A stretch of 64,000 bases of DNA, from NCBI GenBank assembly GCA_052401645.1, contig CP198939.1, positions 1,550,001-1,614,000 on the forward strand, given 5' to 3'. Shown one piece after another: positions 1 to 8,525 of the stretch. Source of the stretch: Arsenophonus sp052401645. GTDB taxonomy: Bacteria; Pseudomonadota; Gammaproteobacteria; Enterobacterales; Enterobacteriaceae. Below the pieces are notes generated by a model. That model was given only the letters and a program-made list of their open reading frames with translations. It ran no database searches and was not told the origin of the DNA. Position numbers and translations under genes: made by a program. Position 1 is the first letter of the stretch. Each line of letters begins with the position of its first letter.

Positions 1-338
1 ATTGTACGTGTTACTGGATGAAGACTGCCATTTTCAGTTTGTCGACCAGGTAAGGTAATATCTATTTTTTCTGTAGTCAGTATAGCATTTGATATAGCAC
101 TTTTTAATTGTTTTTTACGCATATTCAATAAATTCTGAACTTCTTGTTTTGCTTGATTAATAATTGCTCCTACTGCTGGCCTCTCTTCTGATGGTAAATT
201 ACGTAAAGCTAACATCTGCAGTGTTAGATAGCCATTTTTCCCTAAAAACTCAATACGTACTGAATCTAACTCAATAATATTTTCAGTTTTTTCTATTGTT
301 CTTTTTGCTAGCGCAATTAATTCTACAAAATGCAGCAT
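1..338 (-). CDS. pheS: Phenylalanine-tRNA ligase alpha subunit, N-terminal part (cut by window edge)
   Basis: The alpha subunit of the cytoplasmic (alpha-beta)2 PheRS charges tRNA-Phe. Only the first ~112 codons lie in the window; the gene runs off the left edge. The reverse-strand translation starts MLHFVELIALAKRTIE and continues through a typical N-terminal coiled-coil region (LGKNGYLTLQM, LPSEERPAVGA) to TLPGRQTENGSLHPVTRTI, the linker just before the catalytic core, which matches E. coli PheS closely. The ATG at 338-336 is preceded by GGGG at 348-345, a good ribosome binding site. It follows rplT in the conserved enteric order, separated by a leader with a terminator-like hairpin. The catalytic motifs are outside the window, so integrity of the whole gene cannot be judged. 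Confidence 0.95.
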   Translation of the reverse strand, partial: MLHFVELIALAKRTIEKTENIIELDSVRIEFLGKNGYLTLQMLALRNLPSEERPAVGAIINQAKQEVQNLLNMRKKQLKSAISNAILTTEKIDITLPGRQTENGSLHPVTRT

Positions 339-410
339 ATTTATCCCCGTATTTAATTATGATTATTTTATTTTATAATTATTAAAAGTTTTTAGTAATT
401 ATAAATAAAA

Positions 411-430
411 AGGCCTCCATTTGGAGGCTT
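411..430 (-). terminator. pheST leader attenuator/terminator hairpin
   Basis: Read on the minus strand this is AAGCCTCC-AAAT-GGAGGCCT followed by TTTTTATT: a GC-rich stem of six to eight pairs, a four-base loop and a U-run. It is by far the most GC-rich hairpin of the first kilobases and sits between rplT and pheS, where enteric bacteria have the pheM attenuator that tunes pheST transcription to charged tRNA-Phe. The structure is seen directly; the attenuation role comes from the E. coli pheMST system. Confidence 0.8.
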
Positions 431-468
431 ATGTCAGTTATTACTTTTTTTAAAAAAATTATACAATT

Positions 469-498
469 TTAGTTATTAAAATAAAAATCAATTTTCAT
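469..498 (-). CDS. Possible pheM-like leader peptide (9 codons)
   Basis: A tiny minus-strand reading frame, MKIDFYFNN, ends 38 bases before the attenuator stem. It holds two Phe and one Tyr in a row of three aromatic codons, reminiscent of the Phe-rich E. coli PheM leader. There is no convincing Shine-Dalgarno sequence, and such short frames arise easily in this AT-rich DNA, so this is only a candidate, supported by position between rplT and the pheS terminator. A -35/-10-like pair (TTGAAA, 18 bases, GATTAT) upstream near 599-570 could be its promoter. Confidence 0.3.
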   Translation of the reverse strand: MKIDFYFNN

Positions 499-610
499 AT
501 TTAAATAGTTATCTAAAAAATAACTTTTATTTATGATAAAAACTGCTATGAATGGTAAAAAGAGACCTTATAATCTTTACAATAACATCACAGTTTCAAC
601 TTAACTGATA

Positions 611-970
611 TTAAACTAATACGTTTTTTTTACTTTCTTTTACTAATTCTAGAAATGTAAGTTTATCAAAAACAGCGATATCAGATAGAATCTTTCGATC
701 AATTTCAACAGAGGCTTTTTTTAGACCATTAATGAAAGAGCTATAAGATAAACCATGCTGACGAGCAGCAGCATTAATGCGTATTATCCATAATTGACGC
801 ATTTGACGCTTACGTTGACGACGGTCTCGATAAGCATATTGACCAGCTTTAATTATTGCCTGAAAAGCAACACGATAAGTGCGCGAACGAGCACCATAAT
901 AACCTTTTGCTTTCTTTAATATTTTTTTATGACGTTCGCGAGCTATTACACCACGTTTTACGTGAGCCAT
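611..970 (-). CDS. rplT: 50S ribosomal protein L20
   Basis: L20 (119 aa, E. coli 118) binds 23S rRNA early in 50S assembly; in enteric bacteria it also represses its own operon. The sequence starts MAHVKRGVIARERHKKILK, followed by the conserved YYGARSRTYRVA and the basic helix YRDRRQRKRQMRQLWI. The C-terminal globular half (AARQHGLSYSSFINGLKKA, SDIAVFDKLTFLELV) is complete. The ATG at 970 has GAGGGA six to eight bases upstream. It follows rpmI by 57 bases in the infC-rpmI-rplT operon. I did not identify the L20-binding operator structure in the leader. Confidence 0.98.
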   Translation of the reverse strand: MAHVKRGVIARERHKKILKKAKGYYGARSRTYRVAFQAIIKAGQYAYRDRRQRKRQMRQLWIIRINAAARQHGLSYSSFINGLKKASVEIDRKILSDIAVFDKLTFLELVKESKKNVLV

Positions 971-1027
971 ATATTCCCTCTTATCATTCAGGAATTAAAT
1001 TCAATAATCTTAAATTAAAATTTAAGC

Positions 1028-1225
1028 TTATGCGTATGGTAAACACAACTCTACTGAACCTAGATCGCTTTTAGAAACCATTGTCTTTGAGCGCAAATGG
1101 CGTTTACGCTTAGTTGACTTTTTAGTCAGAATATGACGAAGGTTAGCATGCTTAGATTTAAAACCACCGCTAGCAGTTCTTTTAAAACGTTTTGCAGCAC
1201 CACGCACTGTTTTTATCTTTGGCAT
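1028..1225 (-). CDS. rpmI: 50S ribosomal protein L35
   Basis: L35 is a small basic protein of the large ribosomal subunit. All 65 residues are present (E. coli 65), starting MPKIKTVRGAAKRFKRTASG with the conserved HANLRHILTKKSTKRKRHLR block. The start is the ATG at 1225. There is no close Shine-Dalgarno (the nearest is AAGGAT about 17 bases upstream), which fits a gene under translational coupling or L20 control, as in E. coli. It lies 82 bases after infC. Confidence 0.98.
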   Translation of the reverse strand: MPKIKTVRGAAKRFKRTASGGFKSKHANLRHILTKKSTKRKRHLRSKTMVSKSDLGSVELCLPYA

Positions 1226-1307
1226 TTTAAATATCTAATTTACATCCTTAACTATAAAAATATTTATAAAAATAATTTTTATTTAAAAAAACTATCATTT
1301 TACTTAA

Positions 1308-1853
1308 TTATCTAATTATTTTTTTTGGTGCAAGAATCATAATCATTTGACGACTTTCAATTTTAGTTGGAAAAAATTCGACAACTGATATTTGATCTAA
1401 ATTGTTTTTAATACGATTAAGCATATCAATACCAATTTGTTGATGGACCATTTCACGACCACGAAACCGTAAAGTAATCTTAACTTTATTACCATCATCT
1501 AAAAAACGAATTAAATTACGTAATTTAACCTGATAATCACCTTGATCAGTACAAGGTCTAAATTTTATTTCTTTTATTTGAATAACTCTTTGTTTCTTTT
1601 TTTGTTCTTTTAAAGCTTTACTCTTTTCATAAAGGAATTTACCATAATCCATAATACGACAAACTGGTGGCTCGGCATTTGGACTTACTTCGACTAAATC
1701 AACACCAGCTTTTTCTGCTTTTTCAAGAGCTTCTCTTAGACTGATAATACCAACTTGCTCACCATCTGAACCAGTTAAACGAACTTCAGAAGCACGAATC
1801 TCCATATTAATGCGATTTAAACGCACTGTTTGAATTCTTTTTCCACCTTTAAT
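1308..1853 (-). CDS. infC: Translation initiation factor IF-3, AUU start codon
   Basis: IF-3 (181 aa, E. coli 180) binds the 30S subunit and discriminates against non-canonical start codons. The frame is open further upstream, but homology begins at KGGKRIQTVRLNRINMEIR. The codon just before that lysine is ATT (1853-1851), preceded by a perfect GGAGG with eight bases of spacing. This matches the E. coli infC AUU start, which lets IF-3 repress its own translation. Both domains are present: N-terminal (RLTGSDGEQVGIISLREALEKAE), a lysine-rich linker (EKSKALKEQKKKQRVIQIKEIKFRP) and C-terminal (VKITLRFRGREMVHQQIG). Starting at an upstream ATG would overlap thrS and place the ribosome binding site inside the gene, so I reject it. 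thrS ends 17 bases upstream. Confidence 0.96.
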   Translation of the reverse strand: MKGGKRIQTVRLNRINMEIRASEVRLTGSDGEQVGIISLREALEKAEKAGVDLVEVSPNAEPPVCRIMDYGKFLYEKSKALKEQKKKQRVIQIKEIKFRPCTDQGDYQVKLRNLIRFLDDGNKVKITLRFRGREMVHQQIGIDMLNRIKNNLDQISVVEFFPTKIESRQMIMILAPKKIIR

Positions 1854-1870
1854 ACCTGATTCCTCCAAAA

Positions 1871-3781
1871 TTAATAAATACGACGAGTACAAATTTCATC
1901 AAGCATTCTTTCTGCAAATTCTGTGAGATCAAATGTTCCTAAATCTTTACCACTACGCGTTCTAACAGATATTTTATTTGATTTAATTTCTTTATCACCA
2001 CAAATTAACATATAAGGAACACAATTCAAAGCATGCTCACGAATTTTAAAACCTATTGTCTCGTTTCTCAAGTCTGATTTTGCTCGGATACCAAAATTAT
2101 TCAATTTTTCTACTATTTTTTTCACAAAATCAATTTGTGAATCTGTAATGTTTATTACAATAGTTTGTAAAGGAGCTAACCAGATTGGAAAGAAACCAGC
2201 ATAATGCTCAATTAAAATTCCAATAAAACGCTCAAGTGAACCTAAAATAGCACGATGAATCATTACTGGAACCTGTCGTTTATTATTTTCATCTACATAT
2301 GAAGCACCCAAACGATTAGGTAATGAAAAATCTAGTTGTACAGTACCACATTGCCAAGACCTATCCAAACAATCATAGAGAGTAAACTCAATTTTAGGTC
2401 CGTAAAATGCACCTTCGCCATGTTGATAATTAAATTCAATATCTCCTAATGCCTTTGCAAGATCTGTTTCTGCACGATCCCACTGAGTATCACTACCTAT
2501 CCGTTTTTCTGGTCTAGTTGATAAATTAACTGTAATTTTTTCAAAACCAAAAGTTGCATAAACATCATAGATCATTTTAATACAATTTTTAACTTCAGTC
2601 AAAATCTGATCTTCATTACAAAAAATATGAGCATCATCTTGAGTAAAACCACGTACGCGCATCAATCCATGCAAAGCGCCTGATGGTTCATTACGATGAC
2701 AACTACCAAACTCTGCCATCCTTAATGGTAAATCACGATAAGATTTTAAACCTTGATTAAATATCTGTATATGTCCTGGACAATTCATCGGTTTTATACA
2801 ATATTCTCTATTTTCTGATGAAACAGTAAACATATTTTCTTTATAGTTTTCCAAATGGCCTGTTTTTTCCCAAAGAATACGATCCATCATTAATGGACTC
2901 TTTACTTCTTGGTATTGATATTCACTTAATTTAGTACGGAGAAAAGTTTTCAATTCACTAAATATTATAAATCCATTATTATGCCAAAATGCAATACCTG
3001 GTACTTCTTCCTGCATATGATAAAGATTAAGTTGTTTGCCTATCTTACGATGATCACGTTTAGCTGTTTCTTCTAAATTAAATAAATAAGAAACTAATTG
3101 TTTTTTATTCCCCCATGCTGTTCCATAAATTCTTTGTAGCTTCTTATTAGAATTATTGCCACGCCAATATACATAGGTTACTTTTTGCAATTTAAAATAA
3201 TGACAAAAACGTATATTAGGAACATGTGGGCCATTGCACATATCAATATATTCTTCATGGTAATAAAGTACAGTAAAATCATCTTTATTAAAATTTTTAT
3301 CCAAAATTTTAACTTTATAATCTTCACCTCGATTGATAAAAGTATTTCTTGCTTCCTGCCAACTAACCTGTTTTTTAATAATATCATAGTTTTTTTCAGC
3401 TAACTCGTGCATGCGACACTCAAGTTTTTCTAAATCCTTTTCTGTTAAAAAGTGATCTATATCAACATCATAATAAAAACCATTTTCAATAAGAGGACCT
3501 ATTACCATTTTAGTCGTTGGCCATAATTGTTTAATCGCATGACCAAGTAGATGGGCGCACGAATGACGAATAATATCTAAACTATAGATGTCTTTATTTG
3601 TAATAATAGTTACTTGAGCATTATCATTAATTACATCGCTAGCATCAACAGGTTCACCATTAATTCGACCAGCTATACAGTCTTTTGCAAGACCTGAGCC
3701 GATATCAATTGCAATGTCCATTACTGAAACGGCATGTTCGTATTGACGCTGGCTTTGATCAGGAAAAGTGATAATTGGCAT
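1871..3781 (-). CDS. thrS: Threonine-tRNA ligase
   Basis: A class II aminoacyl-tRNA synthetase that charges tRNA-Thr and removes misattached Ser. It has 636 aa (E. coli 642) with the full domain order: TGS (1-62), editing domain (H73, H77, C182 and H186 all present), catalytic core and anticodon-binding domain (from ~535). Zinc ligands C334, H385 and H509 are in place, and motif 2 reads CHRNEPSGALHGLMRVRGF. The start ATG has AAGGA about ten bases upstream. A 9-bp inverted repeat brackets this site (see the leader feature). The gene heads the thrS-infC-rpmI-rplT cluster. The editing-site segment reads DMCNGPHVP, with Asn where E. coli has Arg; otherwise all key residues are intact. Confidence 0.98.
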   Translation of the reverse strand: MPIITFPDQSQRQYEHAVSVMDIAIDIGSGLAKDCIAGRINGEPVDASDVINDNAQVTIITNKDIYSLDIIRHSCAHLLGHAIKQLWPTTKMVIGPLIENGFYYDVDIDHFLTEKDLEKLECRMHELAEKNYDIIKKQVSWQEARNTFINRGEDYKVKILDKNFNKDDFTVLYYHEEYIDMCNGPHVPNIRFCHYFKLQKVTYVYWRGNNSNKKLQRIYGTAWGNKKQLVSYLFNLEETAKRDHRKIGKQLNLYHMQEEVPGIAFWHNNGFIIFSELKTFLRTKLSEYQYQEVKSPLMMDRILWEKTGHLENYKENMFTVSSENREYCIKPMNCPGHIQIFNQGLKSYRDLPLRMAEFGSCHRNEPSGALHGLMRVRGFTQDDAHIFCNEDQILTEVKNCIKMIYDVYATFGFEKITVNLSTRPEKRIGSDTQWDRAETDLAKALGDIEFNYQHGEGAFYGPKIEFTLYDCLDRSWQCGTVQLDFSLPNRLGASYVDENNKRQVPVMIHRAILGSLERFIGILIEHYAGFFPIWLAPLQTIVINITDSQIDFVKKIVEKLNNFGIRAKSDLRNETIGFKIREHALNCVPYMLICGDKEIKSNKISVRTRSGKDLGTFDLTEFAERMLDEICTRRIY

Positions 3782-3782
3782 T

Positions 3783-3826
3783 ATTTAAGATCCTTAATTT
3801 ACAATAGTGACTCATATATCTTAAAT
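3783..3826 (-). promoter_or_regulatory. Candidate translational operator hairpin of thrS
   Basis: On the thrS transcript, ATTTAAGAT (3826-3818) can pair perfectly with ATCTTAAAT (3791-3783), which lies one base before the ATG. The Shine-Dalgarno AAGG (3795-3792) sits at the foot of the 26-base loop. E. coli thrS is repressed by ThrRS binding to a structured leader near the ribosome binding site. Here only the pairing is visible; a tRNA-Thr anticodon mimic is not obvious. Confidence 0.35.
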
Positions 3827-4885
3827 CTTATATATAAATATATATTTTATTAAGAATAAATTAAAAAAATAATATATTTTTTATAAAAAATATATATTAT
3901 TAATAATTTTAAAATATATATTGTATCCAGTTTATCAACGAATATATTATTGATCATATCATCATCATGAATTACTTAATTAATAGATTTGATCTTAAAT
4001 AATAAAGAATAAAATACTAAAAACAAGTGATAAATTGTTTATTAACTAATTTTAATTTTGTTAATTAATTAATTTAAATTTATTTAAATATTTTAAGTAA
4101 AAATATTAAAATATTATCTAATTTATAGATAAAATTTTTTTATGTTGATATAATACTAATTATAGTTTTTGTAATAAAAATATTATTATTTTTTTATTAT
4201 AAATAAATATTTGCTAAATAAATATGAATTATAAATATTTTAATCTACCTTTTACTAAAATAAAATAAGTAGTTATTTTTTTTATTTTGATATTTTATTT
4301 GTTTTTTAATAAAACTGTTTTTAAATTTAAATTTTATCAATTTTAAAATCATAATTTTTAAAAAAAATAAAAATGTAATTCAAATGTTATTAAACATAAT
4401 TAAGTAAATAATTTTTTAATATAGTACTTTATTTAAAAATTATTAATTTGTATAAAAGGTAAAAATATAGTGATATTCCATCATTGATATTTATAGTTAA
4501 ATCTTTAGTATAACTTTATATAAAAATTTCTAAAACTCTGTCTACTATAAAATCAGTATGCTTCTTCATTAGTAGTGATAAAAAAAACATTAGTTATCTA
4601 TTTAAGCCTAGCAGATAAAATACTTACTAATGATATTAAAATAAAATTATATTCAATTTAATAATTGTTTTAAATAAACTTTCATCTATAGTATTTGTAA
4701 CATGTAAAGATAAATATAAAGGATAGAATTAATACTTTTATTTATACATTCAATTATAAAAAATTATTATATAAACTGTATTATATTATAATTAGAATAA
4801 ATTTATTATATTAATATCTTTTATATATAGTTAATAACTATGATTAATTAATATAAAATTTATATTTTATTATCGAGAAATACTT
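3827..4885. other. AT-rich intergenic region between thrS and yfeA, no gene seen
   Basis: About 1.06 kb of very AT-rich sequence between two divergent genes. I find no protein-like translation, tRNA or strong hairpin. It should contain the divergent promoters of thrS and yfeA, but TATAAT-like boxes are so frequent by chance that none can be singled out. No convincing Fur-box (GATAATGATAATCATTATC-like) is visible before yfeA. Confidence 0.5.
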
Positions 4886-5806
4886 ATGTATTATAAAGGA
4901 CACTATCTTTCATCCAAGAAAATTTTTATTAATTTGATAATAGTTACTATATTTATTTTTTTAAATTTAATTAATGTTGCATATGCAAAGATATTTACTG
5001 TTGTAACAACTTTAACTATTATCCAAGATATTGCACAAAATGTAGCAGGTAATGCAGCAAATATTCAATCGGTTACAAAACCTGGAGTAGAAATTCATGA
5101 ATATCAATTAACTCCAAAAGATATATTGAAGGCATATAATGCTGATTTAATATTATGGAATGGATTAGGACTTGAAACAAGGTTCAATCGTTTTTTTGAA
5201 AATTTCAAACATATTCCTATAGTTACTGTTACTAGTGGAATAAAACCAATATCTATTCAAGAAGGTGAATATCAAGGTAATTTTAATCCACATGCCTGGA
5301 TGTCTACAAAAAATGCATTGATATATATTGAGAATATTCGAATGGCATTAATAAAATATGATATTAAAAATAGAGATATTTATAATAAAAATGCGAAAAT
5401 ATATGCTAATAAAATTAGTCAAATTGATAAACCTTTGCGAGAAAGGCTTTCAAAAATTCCACAACAAAAACGATGGCTAGTAACCAGCGAAGGAGCTTTT
5501 AGTTATTTTGCTAATGATTATGGTTTTAAAGAAGCTTATTTATGGCCAATTAATGCAGAAGAACAGGGTTCGCCACAACAAGTTCGTAAAGTTATTGATA
5601 TTGTGAAAAAATATAATATTCCAGTAGTGTTTAGCGAAAGTACTGTTTCTGATAAACCAGCGAAACAGGTTAGTCGTGAAACTATGGCTAAGTACGGAGG
5701 TGTGCTTTATGTTGACTCTCTATCTACTTCTGATAGCTCGGTTCCTACATATATAAAGTTATTAAAAACTACCGTTGATACAATTGCAAAAGGTTTTGAT
5801 CAATAA
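4886..5806 (+). CDS. yfeA: Periplasmic iron/manganese-binding protein of an ABC importer (YfeA/SitA type)
   Basis: A cluster A-I (ZnuA/PsaA-like) solute-binding protein of 306 aa that captures Mn(II)/Fe(II) in the periplasm for YfeBCD. An N-terminal hydrophobic segment (about 12-31) ending VAYA-K is a signal peptide, and there is no lipobox cysteine. The four metal ligands of this family are at the expected spacing: H71 (EIHEYQ), H136 (NPHAWMS), E202 (TSEGAF) and D277 (YVDSL). The start ATG has GAGAAA upstream. It is first in yfeABCD, and the next gene begins two bases after its stop. Yersinia YfeA (about 311 aa) and SitA are the closest by motif. Metal preference cannot be read from the sequence. 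Confidence 0.93.
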   Translation: MYYKGHYLSSKKIFINLIIVTIFIFLNLINVAYAKIFTVVTTLTIIQDIAQNVAGNAANIQSVTKPGVEIHEYQLTPKDILKAYNADLILWNGLGLETRFNRFFENFKHIPIVTVTSGIKPISIQEGEYQGNFNPHAWMSTKNALIYIENIRMALIKYDIKNRDIYNKNAKIYANKISQIDKPLRERLSKIPQQKRWLVTSEGAFSYFANDYGFKEAYLWPINAEEQGSPQQVRKVIDIVKKYNIPVVFSESTVSDKPAKQVSRETMAKYGGVLYVDSLSTSDSSVPTYIKLLKTTVDTIAKGFDQ

Positions 5807-5808
5807 TA

Positions 5809-6693
5809 ATGAATAATAATATTTTTTATGAAAAACCAAATTTAGTTGTTGATAATGTCACTGTTATATATAATAACATACATACAGCTATTTATAATGC
5901 CAGTTTTAATATTACTGGTGGTTCAATTTGTGCATTAGTAGGAATTAATGGAAGTGGTAAGTCAACATTATTTAAAACAATAATGGGTTTAGTAAAACCA
6001 GAGAAAGGATCTGTAACATTAAATAATGCTCCTATCAAAGCAGCACTTAAAAAAAACATTATTGCTTATATACCACAAAATGAAGAAATTGACTGGAACT
6101 TTCCTGTTCTGGTCTCTGATGTAGTAATGATGGGTCGCTACGGTAAAATGGGTATTTTACGCATTCCAAGTAAAAAGGATAAACAAATTGTAGCTGATGC
6201 GTTAAATAGAGTAAACCTTATAGGTTTGGAAAAACGACAAATAGGTGAACTTTCTGGTGGTCAAAAAAAAAGAGTTTTCCTTGCTAGAGCACTTGCTCAA
6301 GAAGGAAAAGTCTTACTTCTTGATGAGCCTTTTACCGGTGTTGATGTAAAAACAGAAAATGCAATTATTGAACTTTTTAGATCATTACGTACTAATGGAT
6401 ATCTAATTTTAGTTTCTACTCATAACTTAGGAAGTGTACCTGAATTCTGTGATCATGTTATTTTAGTAAACCGAACTATACTAGCTAGTGGACCAATTGA
6501 AACAACTTTTACAAAAAAAAATCTTCAAGTTGCTTTTGGTGGTGTACTGAGGCATATTAATCTCTCTTGTACAGAACTTCACGATGATAATGATCCTCGT
6601 TCATTAAGTGTTATTACTGATGATGAAAGAGCAGCTGTTTTTTATGGTTACCATGAAGGAGCATCAATTATAAAAAAACAACATGAGGAATAA
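5809..6693 (+). CDS. yfeB: ATPase subunit of the iron/manganese ABC importer
   Basis: The cytoplasmic nucleotide-binding subunit that powers YfeCD. It has 294 aa with all ABC motifs: Walker A GINGSGKST (45-53), Q-loop Q90, signature LSGGQ (148-152), Walker B LLLDEP (169-174) and switch H205 (STHN). The ~60-residue C-terminal extension after the ABC core (from FGGVLRHI) is typical of SitB/YfeB. It starts two bases after the yfeA stop and ends three bases before the GTG of yfeC, so translation is probably coupled. Confidence 0.95.
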   Translation: MNNNIFYEKPNLVVDNVTVIYNNIHTAIYNASFNITGGSICALVGINGSGKSTLFKTIMGLVKPEKGSVTLNNAPIKAALKKNIIAYIPQNEEIDWNFPVLVSDVVMMGRYGKMGILRIPSKKDKQIVADALNRVNLIGLEKRQIGELSGGQKKRVFLARALAQEGKVLLLDEPFTGVDVKTENAIIELFRSLRTNGYLILVSTHNLGSVPEFCDHVILVNRTILASGPIETTFTKKNLQVAFGGVLRHINLSCTELHDDNDPRSLSVITDDERAAVFYGYHEGASIIKKQHEE

Positions 6694-6696
6694 ATC

Positions 6697-7599
6697 GTGT
6701 TAGATATACTACTTCAGCCATTTGAATATAACTATATGGTTAAAGCAATCTTTGTTAGTGCTATTGTTGGAGCAGTATGCGCTTTTCTTTCTGCTTATCT
6801 AATACTAAAAGGATGGTCGTTAATGGGCGATGCTATTTCCCATTCAGTTGTTCCAGGTGTTGCTGGCGCTTATGCTCTTAATCTACCTTATTCTGTAGGT
6901 GCTTTTTTTACTGGTATTCTAGCAGCCATTTCTATGATCTTAGTAAGTCATCTTTCAAAATTAAAAGAAGATACAGTAATTGGTTTTATTTTTTCAACAT
7001 TTTTTGCAATCGGATTATTAATCCTTTCATTAAATCCTACATCAGTAAATTTACAAACAATTATATTTGGTAATATTTTAGGTATTGCAGATTCAGATGT
7101 AATACAAGTTGAAATTATTGTTACTATTTCTTTTATTATACTTATGTTTATATGGAAAGATTTACTTGTTGTATTTTTTGATGAAAATCATGCTCGTTCT
7201 ATTGGATTAAATCCACTAAAACTAAAAATTATATTTTTTATCTTATTAAGTGCATGCACGATTGCTGCTTTACAAACAGTAGGAGCAATTCTTGTTATAG
7301 CAATGGTTATTACACCAGGTGCAACGGCTTATTTACTTACTGATCAATTTAAGCGATTACTTATCATTGCAATAATAATTGGATTTACCTTTAGTGCTAT
7401 TGGTGCTTATATTAGTTATTTTATTAATGGTGCGACAGGAGGAGTTATTGTTACATTACAGACATTAGTATTTATTCTTACCTTCTTTATTGCACCTAAA
7501 TATAAGTATGGTTTATTTTCTTCCAAACGAAAAGATATTTTAAAAAATTATATATCTTCTCAATTAAAGCAGTTAGAAAAAAGAGATGAAAAACAATGA
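6697..7599 (+). CDS. yfeC: Membrane permease of the iron/manganese ABC importer, first subunit
   Basis: An inner-membrane permease of the ABC-3 family (300 aa) with about eight hydrophobic segments; it forms the translocation channel with YfeD. The conserved block LKGWSLMGDAISHSVVPGVAGAY follows the first helix, and the ATP-binding-protein contact region NPLKLK lies before the last helices. The start is a GTG at 6697 with GAGG eight bases upstream. The last four bases overlap yfeD (ATGA). A 29-base segment (6811-6839) is identical to yfeD (7719-7747). Confidence 0.93.
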   Translation: MLDILLQPFEYNYMVKAIFVSAIVGAVCAFLSAYLILKGWSLMGDAISHSVVPGVAGAYALNLPYSVGAFFTGILAAISMILVSHLSKLKEDTVIGFIFSTFFAIGLLILSLNPTSVNLQTIIFGNILGIADSDVIQVEIIVTISFIILMFIWKDLLVVFFDENHARSIGLNPLKLKIIFFILLSACTIAALQTVGAILVIAMVITPGATAYLLTDQFKRLLIIAIIIGFTFSAIGAYISYFINGATGGVIVTLQTLVFILTFFIAPKYKYGLFSSKRKDILKNYISSQLKQLEKRDEKQ

Positions 7600-8459
7600 A
7601 TCATTTTATAGAATTATTAATAACACCTTTTGTTTTTCCTTTTATGCAAAAAGCAATTATTATTGCTATTGTAACGTCAACTGTATGTGCTATTTTATCT
7701 TGTTTTTTAATACTTAAGGGATGGTCGTTAATGGGCGATGCTATTTCTCATGCAGTATTACCAGGCATAGTTATTGCATTTATTATTGGCATTCCTATAT
7801 CAATTGGCGCTTTTTTATCAGGAATTTTTTGTGCATTCGCATCTGGTTATTTAAGAGAAAATAGTCGCATAAGAGAAGATACAATAATAGGTATTGTTTT
7901 TTCTGGTATGTTTGCCTTCGGATTAGTACTATTTTCACGTATTAATACAGATCAACATCTTACACATATTCTTTTTGGGAATATTCTTGCTATTACTACA
8001 GAAGAATTTAATCAAACACTTTTATTTTCAGCTTTTATTGTCTTAATTGTCTTATTGAAATACAAAGATTTTATACTTTATTGTTTTGATCCTAATCAAG
8101 CAAAAATTATTAATTTACCTGTTAAGGCTTTACATTATGGATTACTAGCTTTATTATCTCTTACCATTGTTGCATCTTTACAAGTTATAGGAATAATTCT
8201 TGTTGTTGCTATGCTCATTTCTCCTGGAATTATTGGTTTCATGGTATCAAAAAACTTTAATCGAATGATGATTATTGCAGTTATTACCTCTATTACATCT
8301 GTTTTAATAGGTACACTCTTAAGTTTTCATCTTGATGCAGCAACTGGGCCTTGTATTGTACTTATTCAAGCAATTTATTTTATAATTATATTGATATGCA
8401 ATTATTTAAATAAAATAAAAAAGTATTTTTCTTTTAATAAAATTTCAATTAGCTCTTAA
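7596..8459 (+). CDS. yfeD: Membrane permease of the iron/manganese ABC importer, second subunit
   Basis: The second ABC-3 family permease (287 aa), paralogous to YfeC over its whole length: the same LKGWSLMGDAISHAVLPG block and the same helix pattern. It overlaps yfeC by four bases (ATGA), the usual sign of translational coupling in a single transcript. It is the last gene of the importer operon. A weak AT-only stem (TTAAAGAT/ATCTTTAA, 8491-8509) follows 31 bases after the stop, then a T-rich stretch, and could end the transcript. Confidence 0.93.
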   Translation: MNHFIELLITPFVFPFMQKAIIIAIVTSTVCAILSCFLILKGWSLMGDAISHAVLPGIVIAFIIGIPISIGAFLSGIFCAFASGYLRENSRIREDTIIGIVFSGMFAFGLVLFSRINTDQHLTHILFGNILAITTEEFNQTLLFSAFIVLIVLLKYKDFILYCFDPNQAKIINLPVKALHYGLLALLSLTIVASLQVIGIILVVAMLISPGIIGFMVSKNFNRMMIIAVITSITSVLIGTLLSFHLDAATGPCIVLIQAIYFIIILICNYLNKIKKYFSFNKISISS

Positions 8460-8490
8460 TTATAAATTATGTTAAAAATAATTAGTAAAA

Positions 8491-8525
8491 TTAAAGATTT
8501 TATCTTTAAAATTATTTATTTATTT
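8491..8525 (+). terminator. Weak terminator-like hairpin after yfeD
   Basis: TTAAAGAT, loop TTT, ATCTTTAA: eight perfect pairs followed by AATTATTTATTTATTT. It has only one G-C pair per half-stem, so it would be a weak terminator; position after the last operon gene is the main support. Confidence 0.3.

Noticed and set aside
1854..1892. ATG start for infC at 1892
   Set aside because: It would overlap thrS and bury the GGAGG site; the AUU start at 1853 is the conserved one.
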